Assembly: GCA_019421365.1 (NCBI GenBank)
Contig: JAHZFJ010000016.1
Location: 1-64,000 of the forward strand
Length of the DNA stretch: 64,000 bases
Direction of reading: 5' to 3'
DNA from: Lachnospiraceae bacterium
Lineage (GTDB): Bacteria; Bacillota; Clostridia; Lachnospirales; Lachnospiraceae
The notes beneath the pieces were generated by a model. That model saw nothing but the letters and a program-made list of their open reading frames with translations, had not been told where the DNA came from and did not search any database. Shown piece by piece: positions 18,135-27,642 of this stretch (positions within the stretch are counted from its first letter, which is position 1; every line of letters begins with the position of its first letter). The position numbers were made by a program, and so were the translations under genes.

Positions 18135-18162
18135 AAAAGGGACGTTTTAATCTCCGTCCCTT
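18135..18162 (-). terminator. Terminator between secA and prfB
   Basis: Minus strand: AAGGGACG and CGTCCCTT pair around a 12-nt loop, followed by TTACC. It lies 22 nt after the secA stop. The U-tract is short, so read-through into prfB is possible. Confidence 0.65.
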
Positions 18163-18183
18163 TCCATTATATTATTTGTTTAT

Positions 18184-20754
18184 TTAATAATTCTTACCAC
18201 AACATTGTTTGTATTTCTTACCGCTACCACATGGGCATGGGTCATTTGGTTGAACCTTTTTTCCGGTACGCTTTACAGGTCCTTTAGCAGATTCATCTTT
18301 ATTTGTTCCAGTAACTTTCGCCACTTCTTCTCTTTCTACATTCTGCTCAATTCTAACATGCATTAACGCGCGGATTGTATCTTCAGAAATCGCTTCAATC
18401 ATTTCATCAAACATTTCAAATCCCATGAATTTGAATTCTACAAGTGGATCTCTTTGACCGTATGCTTGTAAACCAATACCTTGACGTAATTGGTCCATAT
18501 CGTCTATATGATCCATCCATTTTCTATCAATAACTTTTAACAAGATAACACGTTCAATTTCTCTTAACTGTTCAATTTCAGGGAATTCAGCTTCTTTTGT
18601 CTCATATAATTTAACAGCTTTTTCTTTTAACTCTTGAATTAAAGCGTCTTTCTTCATTGTTTCTAATTGCTCTTTTGATAATTCCACTTCTTCAATTGGA
18701 ATTACAGGCAATAACAACTCGTTTAACGCTGTCAAATCCCAATCTTCCGGTAATTGATCATCACTTATGCAACGGTTTACAAACTTCTCAACATTGTCAG
18801 TAATCATTTTATAGATAGCATCTCTCATACTTTCGCCATCAAGAACTTTTCTACGTTCAGTATAGATAATCTCTCTTTGATCGTTATTAACTTGATCGTA
18901 TTCAAGAAGATTTTTTCTAATTCCAAAGTTATTGTTTTCAATCTTTGTTTGTGCTTTTTCGATTGCATTAGATAACATCTTGTGCTCGATTTGTTCTCCA
19001 TCAGGAAGTCCTAATGAATTGAACATATTCATTAACTTTTCAGAACCGAATAAACGCATAAGATCATCTTCAAGCGAGATGAAGAATCTTGATTCACCTG
19101 GGTCACCTTGACGTCCCGCACGTCCTCTTAACTGGTTATCAATACGTCTTGACTCATGTCTCTCTGTACCAATAATCTTAAGTCCGCCTAAATCAGTTAC
19201 TCCTTCACCAAGTTTGATATCAGTACCACGACCAGCCATGTTCGTCGCGATTGTTACTGCACCTAGTTGACCTGCATCTGCTACAATTTCTGCCTCCAAT
19301 TCATGGAATTTCGCATTTAAGACTTTGTGTGGAATACCTTTCTTTTTAAGAAGTTCGCTAATCTCTTCAGAAGCCTCAATTGTTATAGTACCAACAAGTA
19401 CTGGCTGTCCCTTCTTATGGCTTTCGATAATATCATCAACTACTGCGTGTAGCTTCTCACGTTTTGTTTTATATACAGCATCTTGTCTATCAACTCTGGC
19501 AATTGGAACATTAGTAGGAACTACAATTACGTCCATACCATAGATATCTCTGAATTCTCTTTCTTCTGTTAATGCTGTACCAGTCATACCTGATTTCTTT
19601 TGGTATTTATTAAAGAAGTTTTGGAATGTTATTGTTGCAAGAGTTTTACTTTCTCTCTTAACCTTAACTTTTTCTTTTGCCTCAATAGCTTGATGTAAAC
19701 CGTCAGAATAACGACGTCCTGGCATAATACGACCAGTGAATTCATCTACTATTAATACTTGATCATCCTTAACAACATAATCTTTATCTTTGAACATTAA
19801 GTTATGTGCACGTAATGCAAGAATAATATTGTGTTGGATTTCTAGATTCTCTGGATCTGAGAAGTTTTCAATATTGAAGAATTTCTCTACTTTATGAACG
19901 CCTTCTTCAGTTAAGCTTACATTCTTATCTTTTTCGTTAACAATGAAATCGCCATCTTCTTCTATCTCTTCTTTCATAATGGCAGCCATCTTTGTTAATT
20001 CAGCACTTTCTTTACCACGCTCTAGTTGTCTCGCTAATAAATCACATGCTTCATATAACTTAGTCGATTTACCACTTTGACCAGATATAATTAATGGTGT
20101 TCTAGCTTCATCGATTAATACAGAGTCAACCTCATCGATGATTGCATAGTGTAATCCACGCATAACTAGTTGTTCTTTATAGATTACCATGTTATCTCTT
20201 AAGTAATCAAATCCTAATTCATTGTTAGTTGCGTATGTGATATCACATGCGTAAGCTTCACGTCTCTCGTCATTTGTCATACTATTAAGTACAACACCAA
20301 CTGATAAACCTAAGAATTGGTGAACTTTACCCATCTCCTCAGCATCACGATGTGCTAAGTAATCATTTACTGTTACTATGTGTACACCTTGTCCTTCTAA
20401 GGCATTCAAGTAAGCTGGTAATGTAGATACTAAAGTTTTACCTTCACCAGTTTTCATTTCGGTAATTCTACCTTGATGTAGAATTACACCACCGATTAAC
20501 TGAACACGATAGTGTCTTAACCCTAATACTCTCTTTGAAGCCTCTCTCACTGTTGCATATGCTTCAACTAATATATCATCAAGTGTCTCGCCTTTTTCCA
20601 AACGAGCTTTAAATTCTTTCGTTTTATTCTTTAATTCTTCATCCGTAAGTTTTATATACTCCGGTTCTAATGCTTCGATTTTATCTACAATTGGATTTAT
20701 TCTTTTTAATTCGCGTTCACTATGTGTCCCAAATACTTTATTTATTAATCCCAT
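18184..20754 (-). CDS. secA: Preprotein translocase ATPase SecA
   Basis: Motor that drives precursor proteins through SecYEG at the membrane. The 856 residues are normal length. Walker A is MKTGEGKT (about 101-108). The DEAD-type box (IIDEVDSVLIDEARTPLIISG) and helicase motif region (ATNMAGRGTDIKLG, QLRGRAGRQGDPG) are intact. The C-terminal zinc-binding tail CPCGSGKKYKQCC, used for SecB or lipid contact, is present. Flanked upstream by hpf and downstream by prfB, the common hpf-secA-prfB order of Firmicutes. Confidence 0.97.
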   Translation of the reverse strand: MGLINKVFGTHSERELKRINPIVDKIEALEPEYIKLTDEELKNKTKEFKARLEKGETLDDILVEAYATVREASKRVLGLRHYRVQLIGGVILHQGRITEMKTGEGKTLVSTLPAYLNALEGQGVHIVTVNDYLAHRDAEEMGKVHQFLGLSVGVVLNSMTNDERREAYACDITYATNNELGFDYLRDNMVIYKEQLVMRGLHYAIIDEVDSVLIDEARTPLIISGQSGKSTKLYEACDLLARQLERGKESAELTKMAAIMKEEIEEDGDFIVNEKDKNVSLTEEGVHKVEKFFNIENFSDPENLEIQHNIILALRAHNLMFKDKDYVVKDDQVLIVDEFTGRIMPGRRYSDGLHQAIEAKEKVKVKRESKTLATITFQNFFNKYQKKSGMTGTALTEEREFRDIYGMDVIVVPTNVPIARVDRQDAVYKTKREKLHAVVDDIIESHKKGQPVLVGTITIEASEEISELLKKKGIPHKVLNAKFHELEAEIVADAGQLGAVTIATNMAGRGTDIKLGEGVTDLGGLKIIGTERHESRRIDNQLRGRAGRQGDPGESRFFISLEDDLMRLFGSEKLMNMFNSLGLPDGEQIEHKMLSNAIEKAQTKIENNNFGIRKNLLEYDQVNNDQREIIYTERRKVLDGESMRDAIYKMITDNVEKFVNRCISDDQLPEDWDLTALNELLLPVIPIEEVELSKEQLETMKKDALIQELKEKAVKLYETKEAEFPEIEQLREIERVILLKVIDRKWMDHIDDMDQLRQGIGLQAYGQRDPLVEFKFMGFEMFDEMIEAISEDTIRALMHVRIEQNVEREEVAKVTGTNKDESAKGPVKRTGKKVQPNDPCPCGSGKKYKQCCGKNY

Positions 20755-20920
20755 TACTTTTCACTCCTATAATATTGGTGATATTCAAACTATTTTCTAT
20801 TGTAACATTAGTCCCTACACTATTCAACTAATTTTTTTAAACAAGCCCCATTCTTTTACATTGTATATACATAAACTTTACCTTTTTCCCATTATGCCAC
20901 AAATAACCACAGTAAAAGTC

Positions 20921-20951
20921 AAAAGAGAAGGACTTTAACAAGTGCCTTCTC
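20921..20951 (-). terminator. Terminator after hpf
   Basis: Minus strand: GAGAAGG and CCTTCTC pair around a 13-nt loop, followed by TTTTGACTTTT. It lies 33 nt after the hpf stop and upstream of secA. Confidence 0.75.
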
Positions 20952-20983
20952 CCTTGACCTATATTAATATATAATTAGCTACT

Positions 20984-21511
20984 CTAGAATTCTGGTTCTA
21001 TCAAACCAAAGGTATTACCTTTACGCTTATAAACAACATTAACTTCCTCAGTATCTGCGTTTCTAAACACGAAAAAGTTATGTCCTAACAATTCCATCTG
21101 AATACATGCTTCTTCTGCATCCATTGGTTTAATTGCAAATCTCTTAGTACGAATGATATTAATCGCTTCGTCTTCGTAATCCTCATCCTCAACAAATGCT
21201 TGATTGAAATTAATTGATGCTTGTTTTTGTTGGATTAATTTATTCTTATATTTTCTCAATTGACGTTCAATAACTTCTTCAACTAAGTCAATTGATACAT
21301 ACATATCTGTACTAACTTGTTCGGCACGAATAATATTCCCTTTCATTGGAATTGTTACTTCTATTTTCTGTCTTTCTTTCTCAACGCTTAAAGTTACATG
21401 AATCTCTGTTTCAGGAGTGAAATACCTTTCTAGTTTACCAATCTTTTCGTAAACTGCTGTTTTAAGTCCTTCTGTCACGTCAATGTTTTTACCACTTATA
21501 ATATAACGCAT
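20984..21511 (-). CDS. hpf: Ribosome hibernation promoting factor, long form
   Basis: Binds the small subunit and dimerises 70S ribosomes into inactive 100S particles in slow growth. About 175 residues, so the long form. The N-terminal S30AE domain (residues 1-100, IISGKNIDVTEG, EVTIPMKGNIIRAEQ) is joined by an acidic linker to the C-terminal dimerisation domain (IIRTKRFAIKPMDAEEACIQMELLGHNFFVFRN). I place the start at ATG 21511, with AAGGAG 9 bases upstream. It has its own promoter at 21695-21722. Confidence 0.95.
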   Translation of the reverse strand: MRYIISGKNIDVTEGLKTAVYEKIGKLERYFTPETEIHVTLSVEKERQKIEVTIPMKGNIIRAEQVSTDMYVSIDLVEEVIERQLRKYKNKLIQQKQASINFNQAFVEDEDYEDEAINIIRTKRFAIKPMDAEEACIQMELLGHNFFVFRNADTEEVNVVYKRKGNTFGLIEPEF

Positions 21512-21694
21512 AATGTCCAACTCCTTTTACTTTAAATTTGAAATGACATCTGCTGTTTGCTTATGTCCTTCCCCTTATATATATTAATTAGCTTTCGCCT
21601 ATTAATATCCATCTTAATAATAAAGTCTTTTCATATTGTATAGGTTGTTTTACATCAAATACTTATATAATTAATATGTATTTCTTATAAATGT

Positions 21695-21722
21695 ATTATA
21701 CCATAATTATTGAATTTATCAA
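21695..21722 (-). promoter_or_regulatory. Promoter of hpf
   Basis: Minus strand: -35 TTGATA (21717-21722), 16-nt spacer, -10 TATAAT (21695-21700). The implied 5' leader is about 175 nt and AT-rich. I do not see the conserved raiA-motif RNA in it. Confidence 0.65.
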
Positions 21723-21937
21723 GTGAGTTCACTGTATTTTAACAAATATATTTTATATATATTTGTAATTGTCTGATTTAACAGGTTAATAGTCAATAGT
21801 TAACCCAATATTCTCTGATTTAAAAACACATTCTTAATATTATTTGACAATAATAATGTCAAGAAAAATAACGAAAAAATTATGTCGAATGCGTTTTTTA
21901 TCAAAAAAAACAAAACACACATTCTATATTGACATAG

Positions 21938-22056
21938 TTATCCATACACTAAATTCACCTCATACACTGTGGATAATGTGGATAACTCCGTGCATAACTC
22001 AAAAAGCCTATAAAACACGGCTTGTACATTGTGGATAACTTTCTCTATAATCCACA
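21938..22056. promoter_or_regulatory. DnaA-box cluster
   Basis: Three perfect DnaA boxes TGTGGATAA at 21968-21976, 21977-21985 (head to tail, directly abutting) and 22030-22038. There are one-mismatch boxes at 21938-21946 (TTATCCATA) and 22048-22056 (TAATCCACA), and a two-mismatch box at 21989-21997. A Spo0A-type box TGTCGAA lies at 21883-21889 and an inverted repeat TTGACA-ataataa-TGTCAA at 21844-21862. The surroundings are very AT-rich. No dnaA, dnaN or rpmH is nearby, so this is probably a DnaA reservoir or regulatory cluster rather than oriC. Confidence 0.75.
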
Positions 22057-22277
22057 TCACAAGAAAATATTATTTACATTTTTTACTAATTTATAAAATA
22101 AAATTGTGCATATTGCTAGTATAGATAATTTAGATAGCTTTCTGTAGTTTTAAATTGAAGTTCATTTTATATTATTGTCACATATCTTGTCCTATTTATT
22201 ATACAACTCATCACTCTAACCTAATATAATCACTATCTAATGTTTAGTAATTACAACTATAACAGCAGTCTAAAATA
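22057..22277. other. AT-rich gene-free spacer
   Basis: Between the DnaA-box cluster and the terminator of the NlpC/P60 gene. I see no open reading frame with a ribosome binding site, no repeat and no clear RNA fold. Confidence 0.5.
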
Positions 22278-22315
22278 AAAACGGATACACATATTATTAT
22301 ATGCGTATCCGTTTA
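22278..22315 (-). terminator. Terminator after the NlpC/P60 gene
   Basis: AAACGGATAC and GTATCCGTTT pair with a continuing AT stem (ACATAT/ATATGC), flanked by A and T tracts. It lies 48 nt after the gene's stop. Confidence 0.8.
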
Positions 22316-22362
22316 TTATATTATATTATATTATATATTTACTGTATTCAATTATATTCTTA

Positions 22363-23814
22363 CTAACGTACAATTCTTCTAGCTGTATAAGGTGTTCTAT
22401 AATTTACAGAAGAAGTCTTAATACCTGATCTCGGATTACTAGCATGTACTACTCTTCCACCACCGATATAGATAGCAACATGATTGATACTTCCTGATCC
22501 ACCAGTATAGAACACTAAATCTCCTGGTTGTAAAGATCCCATATCTACTCTAGTACCTACTGTAGCCTGTGATGAAGATGTTCTTGGTAAACTATAACCA
22601 AAACTCTTATAAACTGACAATACAAAACCTGAACAATCAGCTCCATTTGTTAAGCTTGTACCACCATATACATAAGGATTACCAACAAATTTTTGTGCAT
22701 ATGCTGCAATATCACTACCAGTTCCTGATCCCTTAGGTGTTTCCGTATTAGAAGATCCACTTGATGAACTTGAACTGTTTGAACTACTTGAACTACTTGA
22801 ACTTGAACCACTTGAGCTTGGCTTATTCGAATTGCTTGAAGACGAATTCGAGCTATTTGATGAACTTGAATTACTTGATGAAGAGCTATTTTGTTGCTTT
22901 TGCTCTTCTTGTTCTCTTTGTAACTTAGCTGCTTGTTCTTCTTCTGCCTTACGTGCTTCTTCTTCTGCTTTTTTCTTAGCTTCTTCTTCTTCTATTGAAA
23001 TAGCAGTTTCGAATTCAACTGTAATATCCACAAATTCTTTTGAAACATATCCAACCACACCATTAACTTCGTCTTCGTCAGAACCGCCATCAATAGAAAC
23101 TTTAACCCATTTATCATACTCTTTCAGTACAACATAAGATTCTCCAATTGGAATCATAGTTAAAACTCTAGCATCGGTACTTTTCTTTTCTCTAACCTTA
23201 AGTGTAGTTGTATTAACTGTTGCGATCTTAGTTCCGTATTTCTCTACTAACTCTTCCGCGTCAAATCCAATTGCTAAATATTCCGCATTGATGTATCCTT
23301 CTACGTCACCAGATTTAATTTTAACCCATTCACCTTTTGTTTCAAGGATGGTTGCCGCACTACCTTTATATAATTTACCTAATATCTTAGAGTCTGTATT
23401 CGCTTTCTTTCTTACATTAACATATGTAGGTGCAACTGAGATACCAACATTGGCATATTCAGATACTGGTTCTTCAACTTCTTCTTTTGTTTCTTGTTCC
23501 TTTGCATCGTCTGCTGTGGAATCATCGTTTTTTGTTTCTTCTGTTGAAGCGTCTTCTACATCCTCAATTGTTGCATCACTATTATCTGTAATTGCAGCTT
23601 CTTCACCAACCATTCTAGCGGAAAGAACACCAACAACCTCACTATCTCTTACTACATTACGAGCACTACTATTATCACTAAGCGAGAGTTCAATACCAGC
23701 TACTCCTGTCTCACCTGTAAATGATACTGCCTTCGTATTCATGATAGAACTAGTACATAATACTACAGTTGCTGCTAGACAAATTGATGTCCGTTTTAAA
23801 ACTGCTTTCTTCAT
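22363..23814 (-). CDS. Secreted cell-wall hydrolase, SH3-SH3-coiled coil-NlpC/P60
   Basis: A probable peptidoglycan endopeptidase of 483 residues. The signal peptide is about residues 1-29 (KRTSICLAATVVLCTSSIM). Two bacterial SH3 domains follow (about 123-190 and 195-268), then a charged coiled coil (EEEEAKKKAEEEARKAEEE, about 272-310). A serine/asparagine-rich linker (about 311-360) leads to the NlpC/P60 domain (about 368-483). The catalytic Cys is in NGADCSGFV and the His in INHVAIYIGGG. ATGGAGGT precedes the ATG. The low-complexity Ser run is likely a wall-spanning spacer. Confidence 0.93.
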   Translation of the reverse strand: MKKAVLKRTSICLAATVVLCTSSIMNTKAVSFTGETGVAGIELSLSDNSSARNVVRDSEVVGVLSARMVGEEAAITDNSDATIEDVEDASTEETKNDDSTADDAKEQETKEEVEEPVSEYANVGISVAPTYVNVRKKANTDSKILGKLYKGSAATILETKGEWVKIKSGDVEGYINAEYLAIGFDAEELVEKYGTKIATVNTTTLKVREKKSTDARVLTMIPIGESYVVLKEYDKWVKVSIDGGSDEDEVNGVVGYVSKEFVDITVEFETAISIEEEEAKKKAEEEARKAEEEQAAKLQREQEEQKQQNSSSSSNSSSSNSSNSSSSNSNKPSSSGSSSSSSSSSNSSSSSSGSSNTETPKGSGTGSDIAAYAQKFVGNPYVYGGTSLTNGADCSGFVLSVYKSFGYSLPRTSSSQATVGTRVDMGSLQPGDLVFYTGGSGSINHVAIYIGGGRVVHASNPRSGIKTSSVNYRTPYTARRIVR

Positions 23815-24038
23815 TCGAATACCTCCATTTATTAAATATCTATTGTAATTGTTACGAATTTGTTAATTAATCACTTGCTAATTATAACAAAATTTATCAT
23901 TTTTGTCAATACTATGTCAGCTTTTTATTAAATTAAAGTAACAAATCACTAAACAATTGCAAATAAGAAATTATCAGATTAATCAATTAATTCCTTATTT
24001 AATAAGTGTTCCGGCAGTATCTTTACATTATTTAATTA

Positions 24039-24956
24039 TTAAACTTCGTTCAAATATTTTTCTACAGCTGTAATCGCATTTGCTCCATCAGCTGCTGCCG
24101 TAATTATTTGTTTTAATTGCTTCGTACGAATATCGCCTGCTGCATAAATACCAGGTACATTAGTTTCACAATCTTCATTGGCAACAATATATCCAGCTTC
24201 ATCCATTTCAACTACACCTTTGTACACATCACTGTTTGGTTGATTTCCTACAGCAATAAACACACCATTCGTCTCTATTCTTCTTTGCTCTTTTGTCTCA
24301 CGATTTGTAATATGAATAGCTTCAACAAGATCATTACCTTCAATCTTATCTACAATACTATCCCATATTATTTCAACATTCTCCATTGACATAAGTCGAT
24401 TGCATAAGCTCTTTGCCGCGCGGAATTCATGTCTTCTATGAACAACGTAAACTTTCTTACAAAGACGAGCCAAGAAGATTGCATCTTCAACAGCTACATC
24501 ACCACCACCTACTACAACAGTTGTCTTGTTTCTGAAGAAAGCTCCATCGCAAGTTGCACAATAAGAAACTCCCATTCCAGATAATTGTAACTCACCATCA
24601 ACACCAAGTTTACGATAAGCAGCACCTGTTGCAATAATTACCGCTTTTGCTTCAAACACTTCATCATTATCAAGTGTAATTCTCTTTACATCATCAATTA
24701 CTTCAAACTTCATAACATCGCCGGTTACAAACTGCGCTCCAAGGCCATCGCAATGAGTTCTGAACTTCTCAGCTAATTCAAATCCACTGATTCCAGGTAA
24801 ACCTGGGTAATTATCCACTTCATACGTGTTGATAATTTGTCCTCCACTAATTGCATTTTTCTCAATAATAAGGGTTTTAAGCTCTGCCCTTTGTGCGTAA
24901 ATACCTGCAGCTAATCCAGCTGGTCCTGATCCAATAATAATAACATCGTATATCAT
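24039..24956 (-). CDS. trxB: Thioredoxin-disulfide reductase
   Basis: FAD/NADPH enzyme that reduces thioredoxin. 305 residues from ATG 24956; AAAGGAA lies 6 bases upstream, while the start at 24980 has none. The FAD loop is IIIGSGPAGLAAGIYAQRA. The redox-active CATCDGAFF lies near 134-142, with GGGDVAVEDAIFLARL as the NADPH site. The C-terminal GIYAAGDIRTKQLKQIITAAADGA is typical. No thioredoxin gene is adjacent. Confidence 0.95.
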   Translation of the reverse strand: MIYDVIIIGSGPAGLAAGIYAQRAELKTLIIEKNAISGGQIINTYEVDNYPGLPGISGFELAEKFRTHCDGLGAQFVTGDVMKFEVIDDVKRITLDNDEVFEAKAVIIATGAAYRKLGVDGELQLSGMGVSYCATCDGAFFRNKTTVVVGGGDVAVEDAIFLARLCKKVYVVHRRHEFRAAKSLCNRLMSMENVEIIWDSIVDKIEGNDLVEAIHITNRETKEQRRIETNGVFIAVGNQPNSDVYKGVVEMDEAGYIVANEDCETNVPGIYAAGDIRTKQLKQIITAAADGANAITAVEKYLNEV

Positions 24957-25042
24957 AATAACTTCCTTTCTTTTTTCCATTATTCTAATTCTTTCTTATA
25001 TCTATATCCAATTGCTTAAATCTGATTCACCATCTATACTTC

Positions 25043-26050
25043 CTAACTAGATACATATATCTCTGTTGCTATCATCAACATAAGACATATGATAATACCA
25101 GCTATTAGTGGCAAAGAGAACATACCACCTTGTTTCTGCTCAATTGCCTCTAACTCTCTTAATTCTTCTGGTTCATCTGATTCTTTAATAAGTGCCCCTG
25201 CTTTTTTCGAGAAGATAGCCTTCACATGGTCCCACCTGTTTGTATTTTGCGCAATTGTTTTATAAACAATATACGCTAATACAGATGCAATTACAGCTGA
25301 CACAAAATAGTATCCCATACCAGCCATGATCGTCTCTCTTGTAACTGGAGTATTAACAATCTCTTCATATTCCTCTACACTACCACTTACATCTTGCATT
25401 ACTTCAGTCATCTTAGGGAGCAAATACGTCATGATCACCGAGTTAGCATTGATAACAAAATGCACCACCATCGTAGATACAATAGAGTCTGTTGCTTCAA
25501 TTAATAGTGCAAACACAATACCCATAGCAAATGCGTAAGTAAACTGGTTAAAATTTTGATGCATTAAACCGAACAAAAATGCACTTAAAAATATCCCCAT
25601 TTTTATGTTCGATTTACGATATTCATTATAGAATACTCCTCTAAATATAGTTTCTTCAAACAAACATGGTATTAACGCAACAACAAAAACACTAAGAAAT
25701 AACGTATTGTTACTAACGATATCTGTTACCGTACCTTGAATCATATTCTGTGAAAATAACAAGGAAATTGCATTAATTAAGTTCATTACTGGCATAATTA
25801 AAATAGCAAACATGATACATAGCACTATATTAAATGGACTTATTTTCTTAAGGCGAATTGCTCTCTTAAGATTCTTCCTAGACGCTACTATGTATACCGC
25901 TGACGGAATCAACAGCAACAATTGGCTCACTAACATCAACAGAAATGAATTATCAGCAACTAAGCGTATCCCTTCTATAATATAAGCTGATGCTATGCTA
26001 ACTAATACGGTACATAAAAAAACAACTCCTACCATCTTCTTATTATTCAT
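25043..26050 (-). CDS. CPBP-family intramembrane metalloprotease
   Basis: A 335-residue multi-pass protein of the CPBP/Abi (CAAX-protease and bacteriocin-processing) family. There are about eight hydrophobic segments. The three catalytic motifs are present: EETIFR (about residue 137), FGLMHQNFNQ and HFVINANSV. A cytoplasmic acidic segment (ESDEPEELRELEAIEQKQGG) precedes the last helix. The substrate is unknown. It follows the methyltransferase gene by 12 nt, so the two are probably co-transcribed. Confidence 0.88.
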   Translation of the reverse strand: MNNKKMVGVVFLCTVLVSIASAYIIEGIRLVADNSFLLMLVSQLLLLIPSAVYIVASRKNLKRAIRLKKISPFNIVLCIMFAILIMPVMNLINAISLLFSQNMIQGTVTDIVSNNTLFLSVFVVALIPCLFEETIFRGVFYNEYRKSNIKMGIFLSAFLFGLMHQNFNQFTYAFAMGIVFALLIEATDSIVSTMVVHFVINANSVIMTYLLPKMTEVMQDVSGSVEEYEEIVNTPVTRETIMAGMGYYFVSAVIASVLAYIVYKTIAQNTNRWDHVKAIFSKKAGALIKESDEPEELRELEAIEQKQGGMFSLPLIAGIIICLMLMIATEIYVSS

Positions 26051-26062
26051 AAACTTTTGCTC

Positions 26063-26659
26063 CTACAACTTTCTAATATATATATTAATCCATTCATTAT
26101 CAAGGAACTCTTCTCTACCGTCCTTCGTTATGAACATATCAACGATCTCTATATTCTGTTTTTCTCTACATTGTTCTAATATACTACCAAATGTAGCTTC
26201 TGTGTATGCATAAAAATTAATATCACTATTAAAACCTACAAAGTCCCCATAGCGAAAAGACATATACATAACGCCTTCTGATTTTAAGCAATCAAATACT
26301 CTTTGCAAAGTTATTGGCAATTTTTCTGGCTCCTCATGAACTAAGGAAGCACATGCCCATATCCCGTCAAATACCTCTTTAAAATCTAGCTGATCATAGG
26401 TTAAGTTTAAAACTTCCTGACCCACATGAATCTGTGCTAATTCACACATATTCTCTGCACCATCTAAAGAAGTAACATCAAATCCTTCTTCTACCAAGAA
26501 CAAACTATCTCTACCAGAACCACAGCCAAGATCCAAAACAGCTCCTCCAATTGGTAGTAAATCTGTAAATTGTTTTAATTGCTCTTCCATAGTCGCGTTC
26601 ACTGTCTTTTCATAATACTCTTTAGCGAACCGATTATAATAGTCTATCGAGTCCAACAC
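26063..26659 (-). CDS. SAM-dependent methyltransferase, class I
   Basis: About 198 residues. The SAM-binding motif I is GGAVLDLGCGSGRDSLFL (about 36-53). The acidic residue after strand 2 is in VTSLDGAENM, and the FDGIWACASLVHEE block follows. The family resembles UbiE/Tam-type small-molecule methyltransferases; the substrate cannot be told. AAAGGAGG lies inside the longest frame, so the true start is GTG 26659 (4-base spacing) or TTG 26656 (7-base spacing). Confidence 0.85.
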   Translation of the reverse strand: MLDSIDYYNRFAKEYYEKTVNATMEEQLKQFTDLLPIGGAVLDLGCGSGRDSLFLVEEGFDVTSLDGAENMCELAQIHVGQEVLNLTYDQLDFKEVFDGIWACASLVHEEPEKLPITLQRVFDCLKSEGVMYMSFRYGDFVGFNSDINFYAYTEATFGSILEQCREKQNIEIVDMFITKDGREEFLDNEWINIYIRKL

Positions 26660-26748
26660 AACTCCTCCTTTCAATTTATCTGTATTATAACAAATATACT
26701 ATTAGTTTGCACTATGATAATTCAATCATAATAGTAACATTACATTAA

Positions 26749-26773
26749 TGGGGACTTTCTGCGAAAGCCCCCA
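26749..26773 (-). terminator. Hairpin terminator between the HPr-like and methyltransferase genes
   Basis: Minus strand: TGGGGGCTTTC-gca-GAAAGTCCCCA, an 11-bp stem with one G-U pair, followed by TTAATGTAAT. The poor U-tract lowers confidence. Confidence 0.55.
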
Positions 26774-26791
26774 TCGTTACCTAGATGTATT

Positions 26792-27061
26792 CTATTGTTG
26801 ATTATTTGATACATATTCCTCTATGCGTTCAATATCCTCAGGCTCATATGCAATAATATCCAATTGATCAATTATTCCATCTGAAAAAACACGTGCTAAA
26901 GACACGTACTGAGATAACTTTGATTTCAGATTAAGTCGATCCCCTTCTTCTGAAACTAATTCTACTTTTCCTTTGCAGGAATCAATCATTCTAAAAAACG
27001 CTTCCGGATTTGATATATTCGTAATCTTCAAATTAACGCCTACTCCTTCCACTACTAACAT
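26792..27061 (-). CDS. Small HPr-like protein (89 aa)
   Basis: No clear function. The length and the order of predicted strands and helices recall HPr-fold proteins (LKITNISNPEAFFRMIDSC, VELVSEEGDRLNLKSKLSQ, then a final strand and helix). The phosphorylatable His-15 region is absent, so PTS phosphotransfer is unlikely. GGAG lies inside the frame; a TTG start at 27031 (residue 11, LKITN) is a strong alternative to the ATG at 27061. It follows ridA by 45 nt. Confidence 0.6.
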   Translation of the reverse strand: MLVVEGVGVNLKITNISNPEAFFRMIDSCKGKVELVSEEGDRLNLKSKLSQYVSLARVFSDGIIDQLDIIAYEPEDIERIEEYVSNNQQ

Positions 27062-27106
27062 CAGTACTCATATATTACACGATAATAGAACTCAGTGTGT
27101 GCTCTA

Positions 27107-27484
27107 TTATTTAATCGCTATTGCTTCTATTTCAATAAGTACATCTTTTGGTAATCTAGCGACTTCAACACATGAACGTGATGGATAGTTATCTGTAAAA
27201 TATCTAGCATACACTTCATTGATCTTAGCAAAATCATTCATATCTTTGATGAAAACTGTAGTTTTTATTACTTGCTCCATGCTTGAACCAGATTCTTCAA
27301 CAAGGGCTTTCAAATTCATAAGAGCTTGTTCTGCTTGTTCTTCTACCGATCCTTTAACTAATGTGCCATCAACCGGATTAATAGGAATCATACCTGATGT
27401 ATAAATCATTCCATTGACTTCAACTGCCTGTGAGTAAGGTCCAATTGCTTGTGGTGCTTTATCTGTATTAATAATTGTCTTCAT
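27107..27484 (-). CDS. ridA: RidA-family enamine/imine deaminase
   Basis: Hydrolyses reactive 2-aminoacrylate-type intermediates released by PLP enzymes. The 125 residues are the canonical length. KAPQAIGPYSQAVEVNGMIYTSGMIPI is the N-terminal signature. SRSCVEVARLPKDVLIEIEAIA contains the catalytic arginine and terminal glutamate. Probably trimeric and cytosolic. A strong AGGAGG lies before its ATG. Confidence 0.94.
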   Translation of the reverse strand: MKTIINTDKAPQAIGPYSQAVEVNGMIYTSGMIPINPVDGTLVKGSVEEQAEQALMNLKALVEESGSSMEQVIKTTVFIKDMNDFAKINEVYARYFTDNYPSRSCVEVARLPKDVLIEIEAIAIK

Positions 27485-27642
27485 TCTAAATCCTCCTATA
27501 TAAGTCCATAATTCTATTACTTATTATATACTATAATTTATAATTTTACAGTACTAAATTGAAATTGTTTTAATCCTATGCCCTTATACACAGCCACACA
27601 GTCACTTCGAGATAAATTCTTTGTATCTAAAACACCAAAATA

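Noticed and set aside
21512..21720. raiA-motif structured RNA expected upstream of hpf in some Clostridia
   Set aside because: The leader is AT-rich and I do not see the conserved GC-containing stems of that RNA.
21712..22362. Possible oriC from DnaA boxes and AT-rich flanks
   Set aside because: No dnaA, dnaN or rpmH gene nearby; without whole-genome skew a reservoir or regulatory cluster is the more careful reading.
22832..23137. Plus-strand open frames over the NlpC/P60 gene
   Set aside because: They arise from the complement of the Ser/Glu-rich repeats and have no ribosome sites; the minus-strand gene explains the region.
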